From contig NZ_FNQT01000001.1 of NCBI RefSeq assembly GCF_900107665.1, forward strand, positions 355,742 through 419,741: 64,000 nt of DNA, read 5' to 3'. The stretch comes from Haloplanus vescus (GTDB lineage: Archaea; Halobacteriota; Halobacteria; Halobacteriales; Haloferacaceae). The notes under the pieces were generated by a model that had not been told where the DNA came from, did not search any database, and saw only the letters and a list, made by a program, of their open reading frames with translations. Below are positions 44,492-52,661 of the stretch, piece after piece; the stretch's first letter is position 1; each line of letters opens with the position of its first letter. The translations under genes and the position numbers were made by a program.

Positions 44492-44533
44492 ACACGTCGG
44501 AACTGACTTGCCGCGCGTCGCCGTACGGCCGCC

Positions 44534-45016
44534 GTGGTCACCGTCGAATCCGCGACGCCGGCCGACGCCGACGCCGTCGCCGACCTCTGGGTCGAACTCG
44601 CCCGCGACCAGCGACGCCACGGGTCACACCTCCGGGCGGACGCGAACCGCGACACAGTTCGACGGTCGCTGGCCGAACACGCTGCCGACGGGGGACTGCT
44701 CGTCGCTCGCGACGACGGCCTCGTCGGGTTCGTCTGCTTCAGAATCGAGCGCGGGCCGCTAGTCCAAGACTGCACCCGCGGCGTCGTCCGCGACCTGTAC
44801 GTTCGGGCGGGGCGACGCGGCGAGCGCGTGGGAACGCAGTTGCTCGACGCCGCCGAGGCAGCACTCGACGACCGCGGTGTCGACACGGTGGCGGTGGAGG
44901 CACTCGCGCCCAACGAGGACGCGGTCCGTTTCTACGAACGGCAGGGCTACCGGCCGCATCGAATCGAATTCGAGCGCGAGGTCGAAAACGATAAACGCCC
45001 GCACGGGGACCGATAA
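44534..45016 (+). CDS. GNAT family N-acetyltransferase
   Basis: The 160-aa protein (GTG start) shows acetyl-CoA motif A, VRDLYVRAGRRGERVGTQLL, and motif B with NEDAVRFYERQGYRPH. Family members acetylate amines of small molecules, antibiotics or protein N-termini; the substrate cannot be assigned. It ends 11 bp before tRNA-Thr. Confidence 0.9.
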   Translation: MVTVESATPADADAVADLWVELARDQRRHGSHLRADANRDTVRRSLAEHAADGGLLVARDDGLVGFVCFRIERGPLVQDCTRGVVRDLYVRAGRRGERVGTQLLDAAEAALDDRGVDTVAVEALAPNEDAVRFYERQGYRPHRIEFEREVENDKRPHGDR

Positions 45017-45027
45017 CCTGCCGTCGC

Positions 45028-45101
45028 GCCAGGGGAGCATGGGCGGTTCATGCACTCGACTTGTAATCGAGACTTCGTGGGTTCAAATCCCACCCCTGGC
45101 T
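45028..45101 (+). tRNA. tRNA-Thr (anticodon TGT), atypical D-arm
   Basis: The acceptor GCCAGGG/CCCTGGC, anticodon stem CTCGA/TCGAG with loop CTTGTAA, T-stem GTGGG/CCCAC with TTCAAAT and discriminator T are perfect, giving anticodon TGT. Position 8 is G instead of the near-universal T, and the D-loop GGGCGGTTC lacks A14 and A21, so the usual 8-14 tertiary pair cannot form in its standard form. It remains the likely UGU isoacceptor because the rest is intact. Confidence 0.85.
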
Positions 45102-45497
45102 TCGAACGAACGGTTCAAAGCCATTCTCGCAGGACCTCTATCGAATCTTTCACTCTCCCACAGCGTTGCGACTCCGTTTTCGACGTGGACCCGTCGAATC
45201 AGGGTCACCAGTATCTGGGGGAGACTGGAATACGCAGCCGAAAACCATGGGCAATGGCCCATGGTGGGCAGCTGGACAGGAGTCGCACAGCTGAAGCGGA
45301 CGGGGAGGTGGGAACCCCTGCCAGTCTCGGGGAGGACAGCAGGGGCAACTGGACAGAGGAACGGGTCCAAGATATTGCCATCGAAGACTACAACGCGAAT
45401 TGCAGTTTCCGGGACGGCGCGACCGCTGAAAGGTGTGCGCTCGATATCGCGAGCATATCGAGGCGGTCGGTCGGCCGTCCGACTCGATCCGGTCCCG
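45102..45497 (+). ncRNA. Hairpin-rich segment, candidate structured RNA or decayed element
   Basis: No convincing gene fills these 396 bp. Within it, GAGACTGG (45221-45228) pairs with CCAGTCTC (45321-45328) and encloses a perfect 9-bp hairpin (45244-45265, AATG loop), a CAGCTG-closed hairpin (45269-45293) and a GGGG/CCCC stem (45302-45318). A further GGAC/GTCC stem lies at 45351-45368. G+C is lower than in neighbours. It does not show the conserved cores of RNase P or SRP RNA. It may be an unassigned RNA or the 3' remnant (guide-RNA end) of a TnpB-type element; both are tentative. Confidence 0.3.
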
Positions 45498-45773
45498 CTA
45501 CCGCTTCACCGACACGACTTCGAACCCCTCGTCGGTCCGCTGGACGTACAACAGGACGGCGTCGGGACCGGGGTCGGTCACGTCGTCGACGGCGGGTGCA
45601 CACCCCGCCATCCCGACTTCGTTGAAGCCACAGGTGCCACAGACGGCCTCGTCGGCTATCGGTTCGTACGTCGCGCCGCGGTCGGTCGCCGGGAGATAGC
45701 CCGCGTCGTCGATGCTCGTCCCACAGAGCGAACAGGTGAGCGACTCGGGTGACGGCTGGAGTTCCGTTGCCAC
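45498..45773 (-). CDS. Small zinc-ribbon protein
   Basis: The 91-aa protein holds two CxxC knuckles, LTCSLCG (about 13-16) and VCGTCGFNEVGMAGC (about 46-59), enough for one or two zinc sites, and ends with a beta-hairpin VLLYVQRTDEGFEVVSVKR. GTG codons at 45773 or 45782 are possible starts; no ATG is suitably placed. Family and role are unknown. Confidence 0.6.
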   Translation of the reverse strand: MATELQPSPESLTCSLCGTSIDDAGYLPATDRGATYEPIADEAVCGTCGFNEVGMAGCAPAVDDVTDPGPDAVLLYVQRTDEGFEVVSVKR

Positions 45774-45906
45774 GGCGCTCACCTCCGCGGGCGCCGAGCG
45801 CGTTGGGATGTGTAGTCGACGCCGAGACGAGTAGTGTGAACCATGTGCCGTGGTATCGCACACGACACGTTAAGCGTGGGGACCGCGGGAAATCTGGCCA
45901 GCGGCG

Positions 45907-46911
45907 TCAGTCGGAGTCGATATCGACGCAAGTCGAGTCGTCCACGTCGAGTGCGTCTGCGTCGAGGACGTCCACGGAGTCGCCGGCCCGGTCACGGAGT
46001 CTGTCGAGGGCCGCGCGAACGTCGATGGACTCGCTCCCGAGGACGGCGAAGCCGACGAAGATGGTGACGAAGCCACCGACCGCGAGTTGGGAGACGACTT
46101 CGCCGAGCAACGCCCACCCGCCAAGCGCGGCGACGACGGGGACGGCGTAGAACACGAGGTTCGCGCGAATCGCGCCGGCCGCGTCGAGCAAGCCGAAGTA
46201 CGCGATGTAGGCGACGGCGCCCGCGAGCAGGCCCACGTACGCGAGTGCGAGGATTGCCTCGGTGTTCCACGTGATGGTGCGTGCGGACTCGCCAGCCGTC
46301 CAACTGAGGAAGTGACAGAGGACGGCGGCGAAGGGCAGGCCCCACGCGGTGCGGGCAGTGCTGGAGAGCGACCCGCCGGCCCAGCGGATGAGGACGCTCC
46401 CCAGCGCACCGGCGACGGCGCCCGCGAGCAGGATGGCCTTCCCGACGCCGAGGTCGAGGAGCATCGCGGGGTCGGGATTGACCACGAGCGCCACGCCCAC
46501 GAATCCGAGCGCCATGCCCGCGAGGCCGCGTCGCGAGAGGCGCTCGTCCGCCAGCACGAGTGCGGCGAAGACGGGCGTCAGAATCGGGTTGAGGCTGAAG
46601 ACGATGGCGGCGACAGCGCTCGTCGTGTGCGTCTGCCCCACGAACAGGAGGGCGTTCGTCAGGCCGATGGCGAGGACGCCCGTCGCCAACACGCCAGCCA
46701 CGTCCCGCGGCGTGCGCGGAAGGAGTTCGCCACGCGGCGTCGTCGCCGCGGCGTACGCGAGGAGGGCGACGGCCGCGATATCGAACCGAAGGGCGACGAA
46801 GAGCAGCGGCGGGAAGTAGTCGAGCCCAGCCTTCACCGCGACGAACGTCCCCCCGAAGAGGACGCTGGCGACGACGAACGCGCCGAGCGACCGGCGGTCT
46901 GCCGTCGTCAC
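45907..46911 (-). CDS. EamA/DMT family transporter
   Basis: The 334-aa protein (GTG start) has ten hydrophobic segments in two EamA halves; GTFVAVKAGLDYFPPLLFV and ALRFDIAAVALLAYA open the first, and SVLIRWAGGSL marks the middle. Members export or import amino acids, nucleotides or drugs. The last ~35 residues are a hydrophilic acidic tail. It is divergent from the regulator at 47126 across two palindromic operators and is probably its target. Confidence 0.88.
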   Translation of the reverse strand: MTTADRRSLGAFVVASVLFGGTFVAVKAGLDYFPPLLFVALRFDIAAVALLAYAAATTPRGELLPRTPRDVAGVLATGVLAIGLTNALLFVGQTHTTSAVAAIVFSLNPILTPVFAALVLADERLSRRGLAGMALGFVGVALVVNPDPAMLLDLGVGKAILLAGAVAGALGSVLIRWAGGSLSSTARTAWGLPFAAVLCHFLSWTAGESARTITWNTEAILALAYVGLLAGAVAYIAYFGLLDAAGAIRANLVFYAVPVVAALGGWALLGEVVSQLAVGGFVTIFVGFAVLGSESIDVRAALDRLRDRAGDSVDVLDADALDVDDSTCVDIDSD

Positions 46912-47015
46912 TCCGCACCCTCCCGACCGTCGCGTTCGCGCGTCGATACCGAATCCGAAATCCACAGAGAGCCGTGCATATCTACACGTACGAGCTGCCG
47001 ACGTATAGTTTAATT

Positions 47016-47086
47016 CGTAAAAATTTTCACGGCAAGAAAGGCTCGCACTCCCCGTGTCGGTACACACGGCGTGAAATAGTTTCACG
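47016..47086. promoter_or_regulatory. Twin palindromic operators between exporter and regulator
   Basis: CGTGAAA-TAG-TTTCACG at 47070-47086 is a perfect 7-bp inverted repeat with 3-bp spacer. A second site CGTAAAA-AT-TTTCACG at 47016-47031 matches with one change. The centres are about 54 bp apart, roughly five helical turns. One site is close to the regulator start (47126), the other is nearer the exporter start (46911), fitting joint autoregulation and exporter control by the winged-helix protein. Confidence 0.65.
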
Positions 47087-47125
47087 GGGCGAAAACGGTT
47101 TGCCGGCTCGGAGAGCAGAGGTGGT

Positions 47126-47920
47126 ATGGAGTCGGCACTGGCGGACATCGAGTTCCTCGCGCTCTCGCCCAATCGCGTGTCGGTGCTCCGATTGCTCGCC
47201 GAGGAGCGTCACACGCGACGGGACCTCGCGGTGACGACCGGCGCTTCACAGGCCACGCTCGGTCGTATCCTCCGCGATTTCGAGGAGCGGTCGTGGATAG
47301 AGCGGGTCGACGGCGCCTACGTCGCCACCGCGACTGGCGAACTCGTCGCCGACGCTTTTCTGGATTTGCTGTCGGTCGTCGAGACGGAACACGACCTGCG
47401 GCCCATCGTCGAGTATCTCCCGACGGCGGCGCTGGGGTTCGACCTTCGACGCCTCGGCGATGCGACCATCACCGTCCCAAGCGGGACGAAACCCAACGCG
47501 CCCATTCGGCGCGTCCTCGACCTCTTGCGGGAATCGTCGTCGGTCCGCGTGTTCTCCCACGCCTTCAACGAGGGGAGTCTCGACGTCATCGAGCGCCGCG
47601 TCACCGACGGCGAGATGACCTTCGAGGGCGTCTTCTCGCGCGACGCCATCGACGCCGTGGCCGACGACGAGGGCCTGCGCAGCCGCCTGACATCACTACT
47701 CGACGCCCCCGAGGCGAGCCTCCGCGTTCGCGACGACGACATCCCCGTGGCGACGACTGTCGCCGACGACGTGGTCCACCTACTGTTGCGAGACGTGAAC
47801 GGCGTCCTGCAGGCCTCCGTCGACACCGACGACCGAGCCGTGAGCGACTGGGCCCACGACACCTTCGAGACGTACTGGGACGCGGCGTCGCCACTCGACG
47901 CCGCGGACATTCGCGAGTGA
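47126..47920 (+). CDS. Winged-helix transcriptional regulator
   Basis: The 264-aa protein has an ArsR-like winged helix (about 8-70; PNRVSVLRLLAEERHTRRDL then GASQATLGRILRDFEERSW) and a C-terminal sensory domain of about 190 residues with RVFSHAFNEGSLDVIERRV. This is the common haloarchaeal HTH plus DUF1724-like layout. It is divergent from an exporter and preceded by a palindrome, so it is a probable local repressor. The ligand is unknown. Confidence 0.83.
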   Translation: MESALADIEFLALSPNRVSVLRLLAEERHTRRDLAVTTGASQATLGRILRDFEERSWIERVDGAYVATATGELVADAFLDLLSVVETEHDLRPIVEYLPTAALGFDLRRLGDATITVPSGTKPNAPIRRVLDLLRESSSVRVFSHAFNEGSLDVIERRVTDGEMTFEGVFSRDAIDAVADDEGLRSRLTSLLDAPEASLRVRDDDIPVATTVADDVVHLLLRDVNGVLQASVDTDDRAVSDWAHDTFETYWDAASPLDAADIRE

Positions 47921-47926
47921 GCGACG

Positions 47927-48046
47927 CTACGGCCCGGAGCGAGCCCGCAGGTAGTTCACCAGCCGACCACCACAGGTCGGACAGGTCATCCGGAACGGCC
48001 CCGCTTCCAGTTCTCGGTCACAGCCCGGGCAGACGTAACGTGCCAT
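47927..48046 (-). CDS. 39-residue zinc-ribbon protein
   Basis: The ORF MARYVCPGCDRELEAGPFRM continues with TCPTCGGRLVNYLRA. Two CPxC knuckles give a complete four-cysteine zinc ribbon. It is too short for usual gene callers but has ideal spacing and codon use. Similar one-ribbon proteins are frequent in haloarchaea and their function is unknown. It ends 6 bp from the convergent regulator gene. Confidence 0.75.
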   Translation of the reverse strand: MARYVCPGCDRELEAGPFRMTCPTCGGRLVNYLRARSGP

Positions 48047-48063
48047 CACACAGACAGTATTGT

Positions 48064-48129
48064 GCGCGTTCAATTAAGTATTTCCGTGGTATAAGTTTAC
48101 GAACGCGCTATTTTTTCACTATTTAGTGA
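48064..48129. promoter_or_regulatory. Inverted repeats in a divergent A+T-rich promoter region
   Basis: GCGCGTTC (48064-48071) and GAACGCGC (48101-48108) form an 8-bp inverted repeat around 29 A+T-rich bases, and TCACTA-TT-TAGTGA (48116-48129) is a perfect palindrome. They lie between two divergent zinc-ribbon genes and could bind a shared regulator. Confidence 0.45.
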
Positions 48130-48190
48130 CGTTCCACCGTATCGGTGCCCGAGCGAAAACACTTAGCACGCGCCCGGCGGAGGGTCGACC

Positions 48191-48811
48191 ATGACCCAGT
48201 TGCGGTCCTGTTATTTCTGTGGCGCCGTCGGTGACTCGTTACAGGAGTACGATGTCGTGCCCGACCGACTGGCGTCGGCCGACGAGTCGCGGTCGGCGGT
48301 GCTCTGTTCGACCTGTCAGGAGAAGCTCCGGCGCGTCCTGGAACCCGTCCTCGACGCCGCGGAAGAACCTCCCTCACCCGACGACACCGTCGACGCACTC
48401 GACGAAGTGACCTTCGAGTCCGGTGAAACGAGCGAGACCGAGTCGGAGACGCGACCGGACGAGTCCGAGGACGCGGGAGAATCAAGCGACGAACGGCCGG
48501 ACGAAAGCGCCGATGCCGACGAGAGCGACGCGACGCCCGAAGCGAGTGCAGACGGCGACGAGAAGAGGACGAAGACAGATTTCGACGCGAGCGAGAACAC
48601 GGAGACCGACGACGACCTCCCGGAGGACTACTACCGGGTGCTCCGACTGCTCCAGAACCGCGAATTCCCCATGGAGCGTGCCGACCTGACGGCCATCGTG
48701 ACGGGCGCCTACGACGTGACGGGGCCACAGTGTGAGCGCATCCTCGAGACGGCCGTGGAGCGCGGCGTCTTGGTCGAAGACGGGACGGCGGTCGACCTCG
48801 GTCGGAACTGA
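48191..48811 (+). CDS. Haloarchaeal zinc-finger protein with acidic linker
   Basis: The 206-aa protein has an N-terminal zinc site CYFCG plus LCSTCQEKL (about 7-45), an acidic Ser/Asp/Glu-rich linker of about 75 residues (60-135) and a C-terminal winged-helix-like domain (about 140-206; YYRVLRLLQNREFPMERADL then ERILETAVERGVLVE). The combination suggests a nucleic-acid-binding protein. No name is known to me. Confidence 0.72.
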   Translation: MTQLRSCYFCGAVGDSLQEYDVVPDRLASADESRSAVLCSTCQEKLRRVLEPVLDAAEEPPSPDDTVDALDEVTFESGETSETESETRPDESEDAGESSDERPDESADADESDATPEASADGDEKRTKTDFDASENTETDDDLPEDYYRVLRLLQNREFPMERADLTAIVTGAYDVTGPQCERILETAVERGVLVEDGTAVDLGRN

Positions 48812-48831
48812 TAGGTTCTCGTACCTGTCCG

Positions 48832-48864
48832 TCGGTTCTCGCCGGCGCGTCTGGCGAGAACCGA
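48832..48864. terminator. Bidirectional hairpin terminator
   Basis: TCGGTTCTCGCC (48832-48843) and GGCGAGAACCGA (48853-48864) form a perfect 12-bp inverted repeat with a 9-bp loop, in the 81-bp gap between two convergent genes. Its symmetry and place suit termination of both transcripts. Confidence 0.7.
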
Positions 48865-48892
48865 GGATGATTTCCGAGAAACTCTACGACCG

Positions 48893-50062
48893 TCAGTCGC
48901 TACCGGGCAGTCGCGTCGGGTCGCCCGAGCGGAGGATGTACTCGATGGCGATGCCGTTGAGCGGCGAGTCCGCTTCGTCCGCGTGGGCGCGCGCCAAGTC
49001 GAAGTACTCCGTCGCGATGTCGACCACGTTCTCGTAGGCCGCCTCGTCGGACGGCGCCAAGACGTACTCGGCGGTGACGGGGGTGAGCTGTCCCTCCTCC
49101 ACGTCGTCGCGGTAGTCGTCCACGTCGTCGAGCCAGATTTGGGCGCCGATGATGGCGAGGACGATGGACGTGCCGAACGCCTCGGGAATCTCGAAGCCGA
49201 TGCCGCGGTAGGCGTCGAGCATCCCCTTGTAGATGACGCCCACGCGGTCGTACTGCGTCTTGAGGTAGGGCAAGTCGCGTTCGCCCTCGTCGAAGGGGGC
49301 GTCGGCGGGCATCGCGGCGAACTTGTACTCGTCTTCGATGGCCTGCCTCGCGTCTTCGTCGCCGTCGAGGGCGTTGTCGAACAGCACGCGGAAATGGTCG
49401 TCTTGGTCCTGGTGGGCCTCGGAGATATCGACGGCGTCGTCGTAGGCGTCGCGAACGGCGTCCGGCGCGCGGTCGAACGCCGCTTCCACGACGCGTTGGA
49501 GGTGCGACTGGGCGCACTCGGCGACGCGGCGTGGGTCGGGGTCGGACTCGCCGGCGACCCGCACCTCGAAGTCCTCGAACTCGTCGTCGTTGATGGCGTC
49601 GCGCATGTCGCCGTCGAGCAAGGCTTGGACGATGAGCGCCGTCGCCTCCTCGGCGGCCTCGACGTACTCGCGGGCCTCGCGGTTGGCGTCCGCGTCGGCG
49701 TCGCCCCGGGAGAGCCAGCCACCCGACTCGTCGGTGATGGGGTCGTAGCCGTCGGTCGAACGAGCGAGCGCCCGGCGATAGAGGTAGCCGAGCGTCAGTT
49801 CCGCGGGGAGGGTGAGCTTCGTCTCGTAGCTGAACTCCACCTCGTCGACGCCGAGGTCGGCGGCAATCTCCGACGCTATCTCCGCGTACACGTCGTCGAG
49901 AATCTCGTCGAGGGTGTCGTCGACGGCCGACTTGATGCGGAGGGCGCGGTAGTCGAACCGCCCCGTCTCGGCGTAGTACCCGAGGATGGCCCGCTGGGCG
50001 GTCGACAGTCGGTCGACGGCGGCCAGACGGTCGGCGGCGGCGCGGACGGGTGACCGACTCAC
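48893..50062 (-). CDS. Conserved haloarchaeal helical protein
   Basis: The 389-aa protein appears almost wholly alpha-helical and acidic, with no membrane segment or cysteine pair for metal binding. A segment AIIGAQIWLDDVDDYRDDVE followed by EGQLTP resembles the second Asp-rich motif and its context in prenyl-synthase-like folds, but no clear first motif is seen, so this is only a hint. It starts at 50062 beside the divergent membrane protein and ends behind the shared terminator. Function unknown. Confidence 0.65.
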   Translation of the reverse strand: MSRSPVRAAADRLAAVDRLSTAQRAILGYYAETGRFDYRALRIKSAVDDTLDEILDDVYAEIASEIAADLGVDEVEFSYETKLTLPAELTLGYLYRRALARSTDGYDPITDESGGWLSRGDADADANREAREYVEAAEEATALIVQALLDGDMRDAINDDEFEDFEVRVAGESDPDPRRVAECAQSHLQRVVEAAFDRAPDAVRDAYDDAVDISEAHQDQDDHFRVLFDNALDGDEDARQAIEDEYKFAAMPADAPFDEGERDLPYLKTQYDRVGVIYKGMLDAYRGIGFEIPEAFGTSIVLAIIGAQIWLDDVDDYRDDVEEGQLTPVTAEYVLAPSDEAAYENVVDIATEYFDLARAHADEADSPLNGIAIEYILRSGDPTRLPGSD

Positions 50063-50245
50063 CGTTTCGGGCGGTCGACGTCCACGACCGCCGCGTTCAC
50101 CTCCGCTGGGCTGTCTCGGGGGCGCATTGGCGGGACGTGCCCGGCGACGCGTATCAACTTTGCCATCGGCTGGCGGCGCGAACGCTCGACCGCCGCCCCC
50201 GGACTCCGGCTATATATGCGAGGGATGCGAAGCCCGGCGTGACGA

Positions 50246-51076
50246 ATGGTCCCCGCTCACGCCGGACGCGACGAGACGGAGTGGAATCTCGACGTCGACG
50301 CCTCGCCCCTCTCTCTCGCGCTCGCCTACGTCTTCCCGAGCGTCCTCGGCGGCGCCGTCGTACTCGTCGGCGGGGCGCTGGTGGTGTTTTTCGCCGCGTC
50401 GGTCTTGGCCGGCAACTTCCGACGCGCTATCGCCGCAGTCGTCGTCACCGCCCTCGCACTCGTCTCCCGACGATACCTCCCAGCGGCACTCGAGACGAAC
50501 GCGACGAACTCGTTTTTCGAGCGCTTCTCGCGTCGCGGACTGCTCGTCGGGAGCCTCCTCGGCGCACTCGTCCTCCTCGGGAGCGCGTTGGTGAACGACG
50601 CCGCCCCGTTCGTCGTCTTCGTGGCCAGTTGGGTGCCGCTCGTGGTCACCGCGACGTTCCCGACGAGCGGTCGCGCGGACCCGTCGACGGGGACGCTCGT
50701 CGTCGACGGGGACGAGGTTCCCCTCCAGCAGGTGTGGCGCGTCCGAACCCTCTCGCTCGGCGCCATCGCCGTCTGCTGGCTCTCGTACGTCCGCGGCGCG
50801 CCGACTGCCCCACGCTTCGTAATCGTCCCCGCCGACGCAGTCGGCGTCGTGACGCGTCTGGTCGAGCGGGCACCGGAGTCGACGCCTGACGACCAGTCGA
50901 CCATCGGCCGGCCAGAGCGAGTCGTCGCCGGGCTGTTCGGCGTGGGACTGCTCGCGATAGGGCCTGTCCTCTGGGTCGCCCTCCCGTCGGGGGACGCGCG
51001 GGTCATCGCACTCTACGCCGGCGCGCTGTTCGACCTCTTCGGCCTGCTCTTGCTCTGGTACGCGTATCGGGCCTGA
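50246..51076 (+). CDS. Multi-span membrane protein of unknown function
   Basis: The 276-aa protein shows about seven hydrophobic segments (about 25-50, 58-75, 95-112, 117-135, 165-180, 228-248 and 252-272). No transport or enzyme motif is recognised. A TATATATG element about 35 bp upstream supports the start. It is convergent with a second small membrane-protein gene. Confidence 0.65.
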   Translation: MVPAHAGRDETEWNLDVDASPLSLALAYVFPSVLGGAVVLVGGALVVFFAASVLAGNFRRAIAAVVVTALALVSRRYLPAALETNATNSFFERFSRRGLLVGSLLGALVLLGSALVNDAAPFVVFVASWVPLVVTATFPTSGRADPSTGTLVVDGDEVPLQQVWRVRTLSLGAIAVCWLSYVRGAPTAPRFVIVPADAVGVVTRLVERAPESTPDDQSTIGRPERVVAGLFGVGLLAIGPVLWVALPSGDARVIALYAGALFDLFGLLLLWYAYRA

Positions 51077-51093
51077 ACGCGCGAGTGCCGACG

Positions 51094-51423
51094 CTACCCC
51101 GACCGCACGCGCCACCGACTTCCGACCGCGTAGCCGACACAGAGGAACGCAGTGAACGCGGTCCCGATACCGAGAAACCACAGTAGCAGTTCGTACGGCG
51201 TCCGGACCACGAGCGGCCAGCCGAACAGCAGGTGGACCTGCCGGAACAGCGGTCCCCGCAGCGCGAAGACGACGACGAAGCCGACGAGGCTCAGACTCCC
51301 GACGCCGAGCGTCCACAGGTGTTTCGTTCGACTCGGGAGTTCGCGTCGCTGGGCGTCACCGAAGACGACACCCATCGCGAGCGCCACGATTGGAGGGACG
51401 AAGAGGAACGGATGGAGGACCAT
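51094..51423 (-). CDS. Small three-span membrane protein
   Basis: The 109-aa protein MVLHPFLFVPPIVALAMGVV has three hydrophobic segments (about 3-21, 38-56 and 75-100) and short charged loops. The frame runs upstream, but residues before the ATG at 51423 are a low-complexity shadow of psmA. No family is recognised. Confidence 0.65.
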   Translation of the reverse strand: MVLHPFLFVPPIVALAMGVVFGDAQRRELPSRTKHLWTLGVGSLSLVGFVVVFALRGPLFRQVHLLFGWPLVVRTPYELLLWFLGIGTAFTAFLCVGYAVGSRWRVRSG

Positions 51424-51517
51424 GTGGGAGCGAAGGCGGAGACGAAGATAAATCTGCGTGACGAGCGAGGCGATTCGAAACGGAAAGAGAAGCGGAGACG
51501 GCGAAGACGCGGTGTCC

Positions 51518-52288
51518 TTACTCCTCGTTCGACTCGTCCTCGTCGCCCTCGGTGGGCAGGAGGTCGAAGTCGTCGAGGTGGGTCTCGATCTCGTCGTTGT
51601 CGAGTTCGTGGAACTCCTCGCTGTCGACGTCGACCGTCCCGACGTCGACGCCCGAGGGTTCGAGCGTGTCCTCGTTGGTCGTCGCGAGGGCGCGGAGCGC
51701 CAGCTCGATACCGTCGTCGATGTCGAGACCGTCCGACCCCGTGTAGTTCTCTTCGAGGTACTCCTGCAGGTCGCCACGGTTGGCGCCGATGGAGACGGCC
51801 TTCCACTCGTAGGGCGTTCCCGAGGGGTCGGTCTCGTAGAGACGGGGTTCGCCGTCTTCGATGCCGCCGATGAGGAGGGCGACGCCGAAGGGACGAGCGC
51901 CACCGACCTGCGTGTACTGCTGGATGTGGTCGGTGACTTCCTTCGTGAGCGCCTCGATGCCGATGGGTTCGCTGTAGCGGAGGTGGTTGACCTGCGCCTG
52001 TCGGCGAGCGAAGTCTATCAGCTGGCGTGCGTCAGCCACGTGGCCCGCGGAGGCGATGCCCGCGTGGTCGTCTGCCTTGTGAATTTTCTCGACGCTCGTC
52101 GGCTCCATCAGCGGCGAGCGGGAGCGTTTGTCCGCTGCGAGGACGACGCCGTCCTCCGTTCGGATGCCGATACTGGCTGTTCCTCGCTTGACTGCCTCTC
52201 GGGCGTATTCGACCTGATAGAGGCGGCCATCGGGCGAGAAGATCGTTATCCCACGGTCGTATGCCTGCTGTTGGGCTTGTCCCTGCAT
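51518..52288 (-). CDS. psmA: 20S proteasome alpha subunit
   Basis: The 256-aa ring subunit gates the proteasome. QQQAYDRGITIFSPDGRLYQ, VEYAREAVKRGTASIGI and GVVLAADKRSRSPL are conserved, including the Y-D-R gate residues at the N-terminus. The C-terminal ~45 residues are an acidic halophile tail. In many haloarchaea psmA follows the RNase P protein genes rnp3-rnp2 on the same strand; here a dioxygenase gene on the other strand separates them. Confidence 0.97.
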   Translation of the reverse strand: MQGQAQQQAYDRGITIFSPDGRLYQVEYAREAVKRGTASIGIRTEDGVVLAADKRSRSPLMEPTSVEKIHKADDHAGIASAGHVADARQLIDFARRQAQVNHLRYSEPIGIEALTKEVTDHIQQYTQVGGARPFGVALLIGGIEDGEPRLYETDPSGTPYEWKAVSIGANRGDLQEYLEENYTGSDGLDIDDGIELALRALATTNEDTLEPSGVDVGTVDVDSEEFHELDNDEIETHLDDFDLLPTEGDEDESNEE

Positions 52289-52292
52289 TGTA

Positions 52293-52424
52293 TCACGTTG
52301 ACTGTGACTCGAGATCGAGTTCGGTCGCGTTCACGACGCCTGCTACGTGGCGGGCCGCCGCGGTACCGTCGCGGCGCAATCCACGCCCACTGGCGGTCTC
52401 GAACACGACGTATCTCTCGGCCAA
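52293..52424 (-). CDS. Candidate 43-residue leaderless ORF upstream of psmA
   Basis: A TTG-started frame reads LAERYVVFETASGRGLRRDG and ends ATELDLESQST, stopping 4 bp before the psmA ATG. A TATA-like TATTTAG (52448-52442) lies about 20-24 bp upstream of the TTG, so transcription would begin at or near the codon. The composition is protein-like, about 74% of third positions being G or C. It could be a real peptide, or simply the psmA 5' leader. The rest of the 373-bp psmA-PhyH gap shows nothing else. Confidence 0.4.
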   Translation of the reverse strand: MAERYVVFETASGRGLRRDGTAAARHVAGVVNATELDLESQST

Positions 52425-52661
52425 ATTTCCGGGCCGGCGTCCTAAATACCTTTCCTGTTGAGACTGCGCCGTCGACTGCCGTATTAGCGTCCACGCTTAT
52501 CAGTGTCGACAGTGCGCTCGACGGCCGGGAGCGAGGCGAACACGGGCGTCCAGCGCACGTCGGTTTCGATTTCCTCGGACACGTCGCTGGTGTCGTGCGT
52601 CGGCAGAGGGAAGCCGAACCCAACCCAGCACATTCATGACTCACGACTACCACCGAGAGGT

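Noticed and set aside
45083-45370. 95-codon minus-strand frame in the tRNA-Thr downstream spacer
   Set aside because: It spans the hairpin-forming segment, contains many Pro/Cys/His residues unlike local proteins, and has no promoter or family match that I can recognise.
45102-45497. RNase P RNA or SRP RNA identity for the hairpin-rich segment
   Set aside because: The conserved core sequences of both RNAs were looked for and not found. The segment is therefore left as an unassigned candidate.
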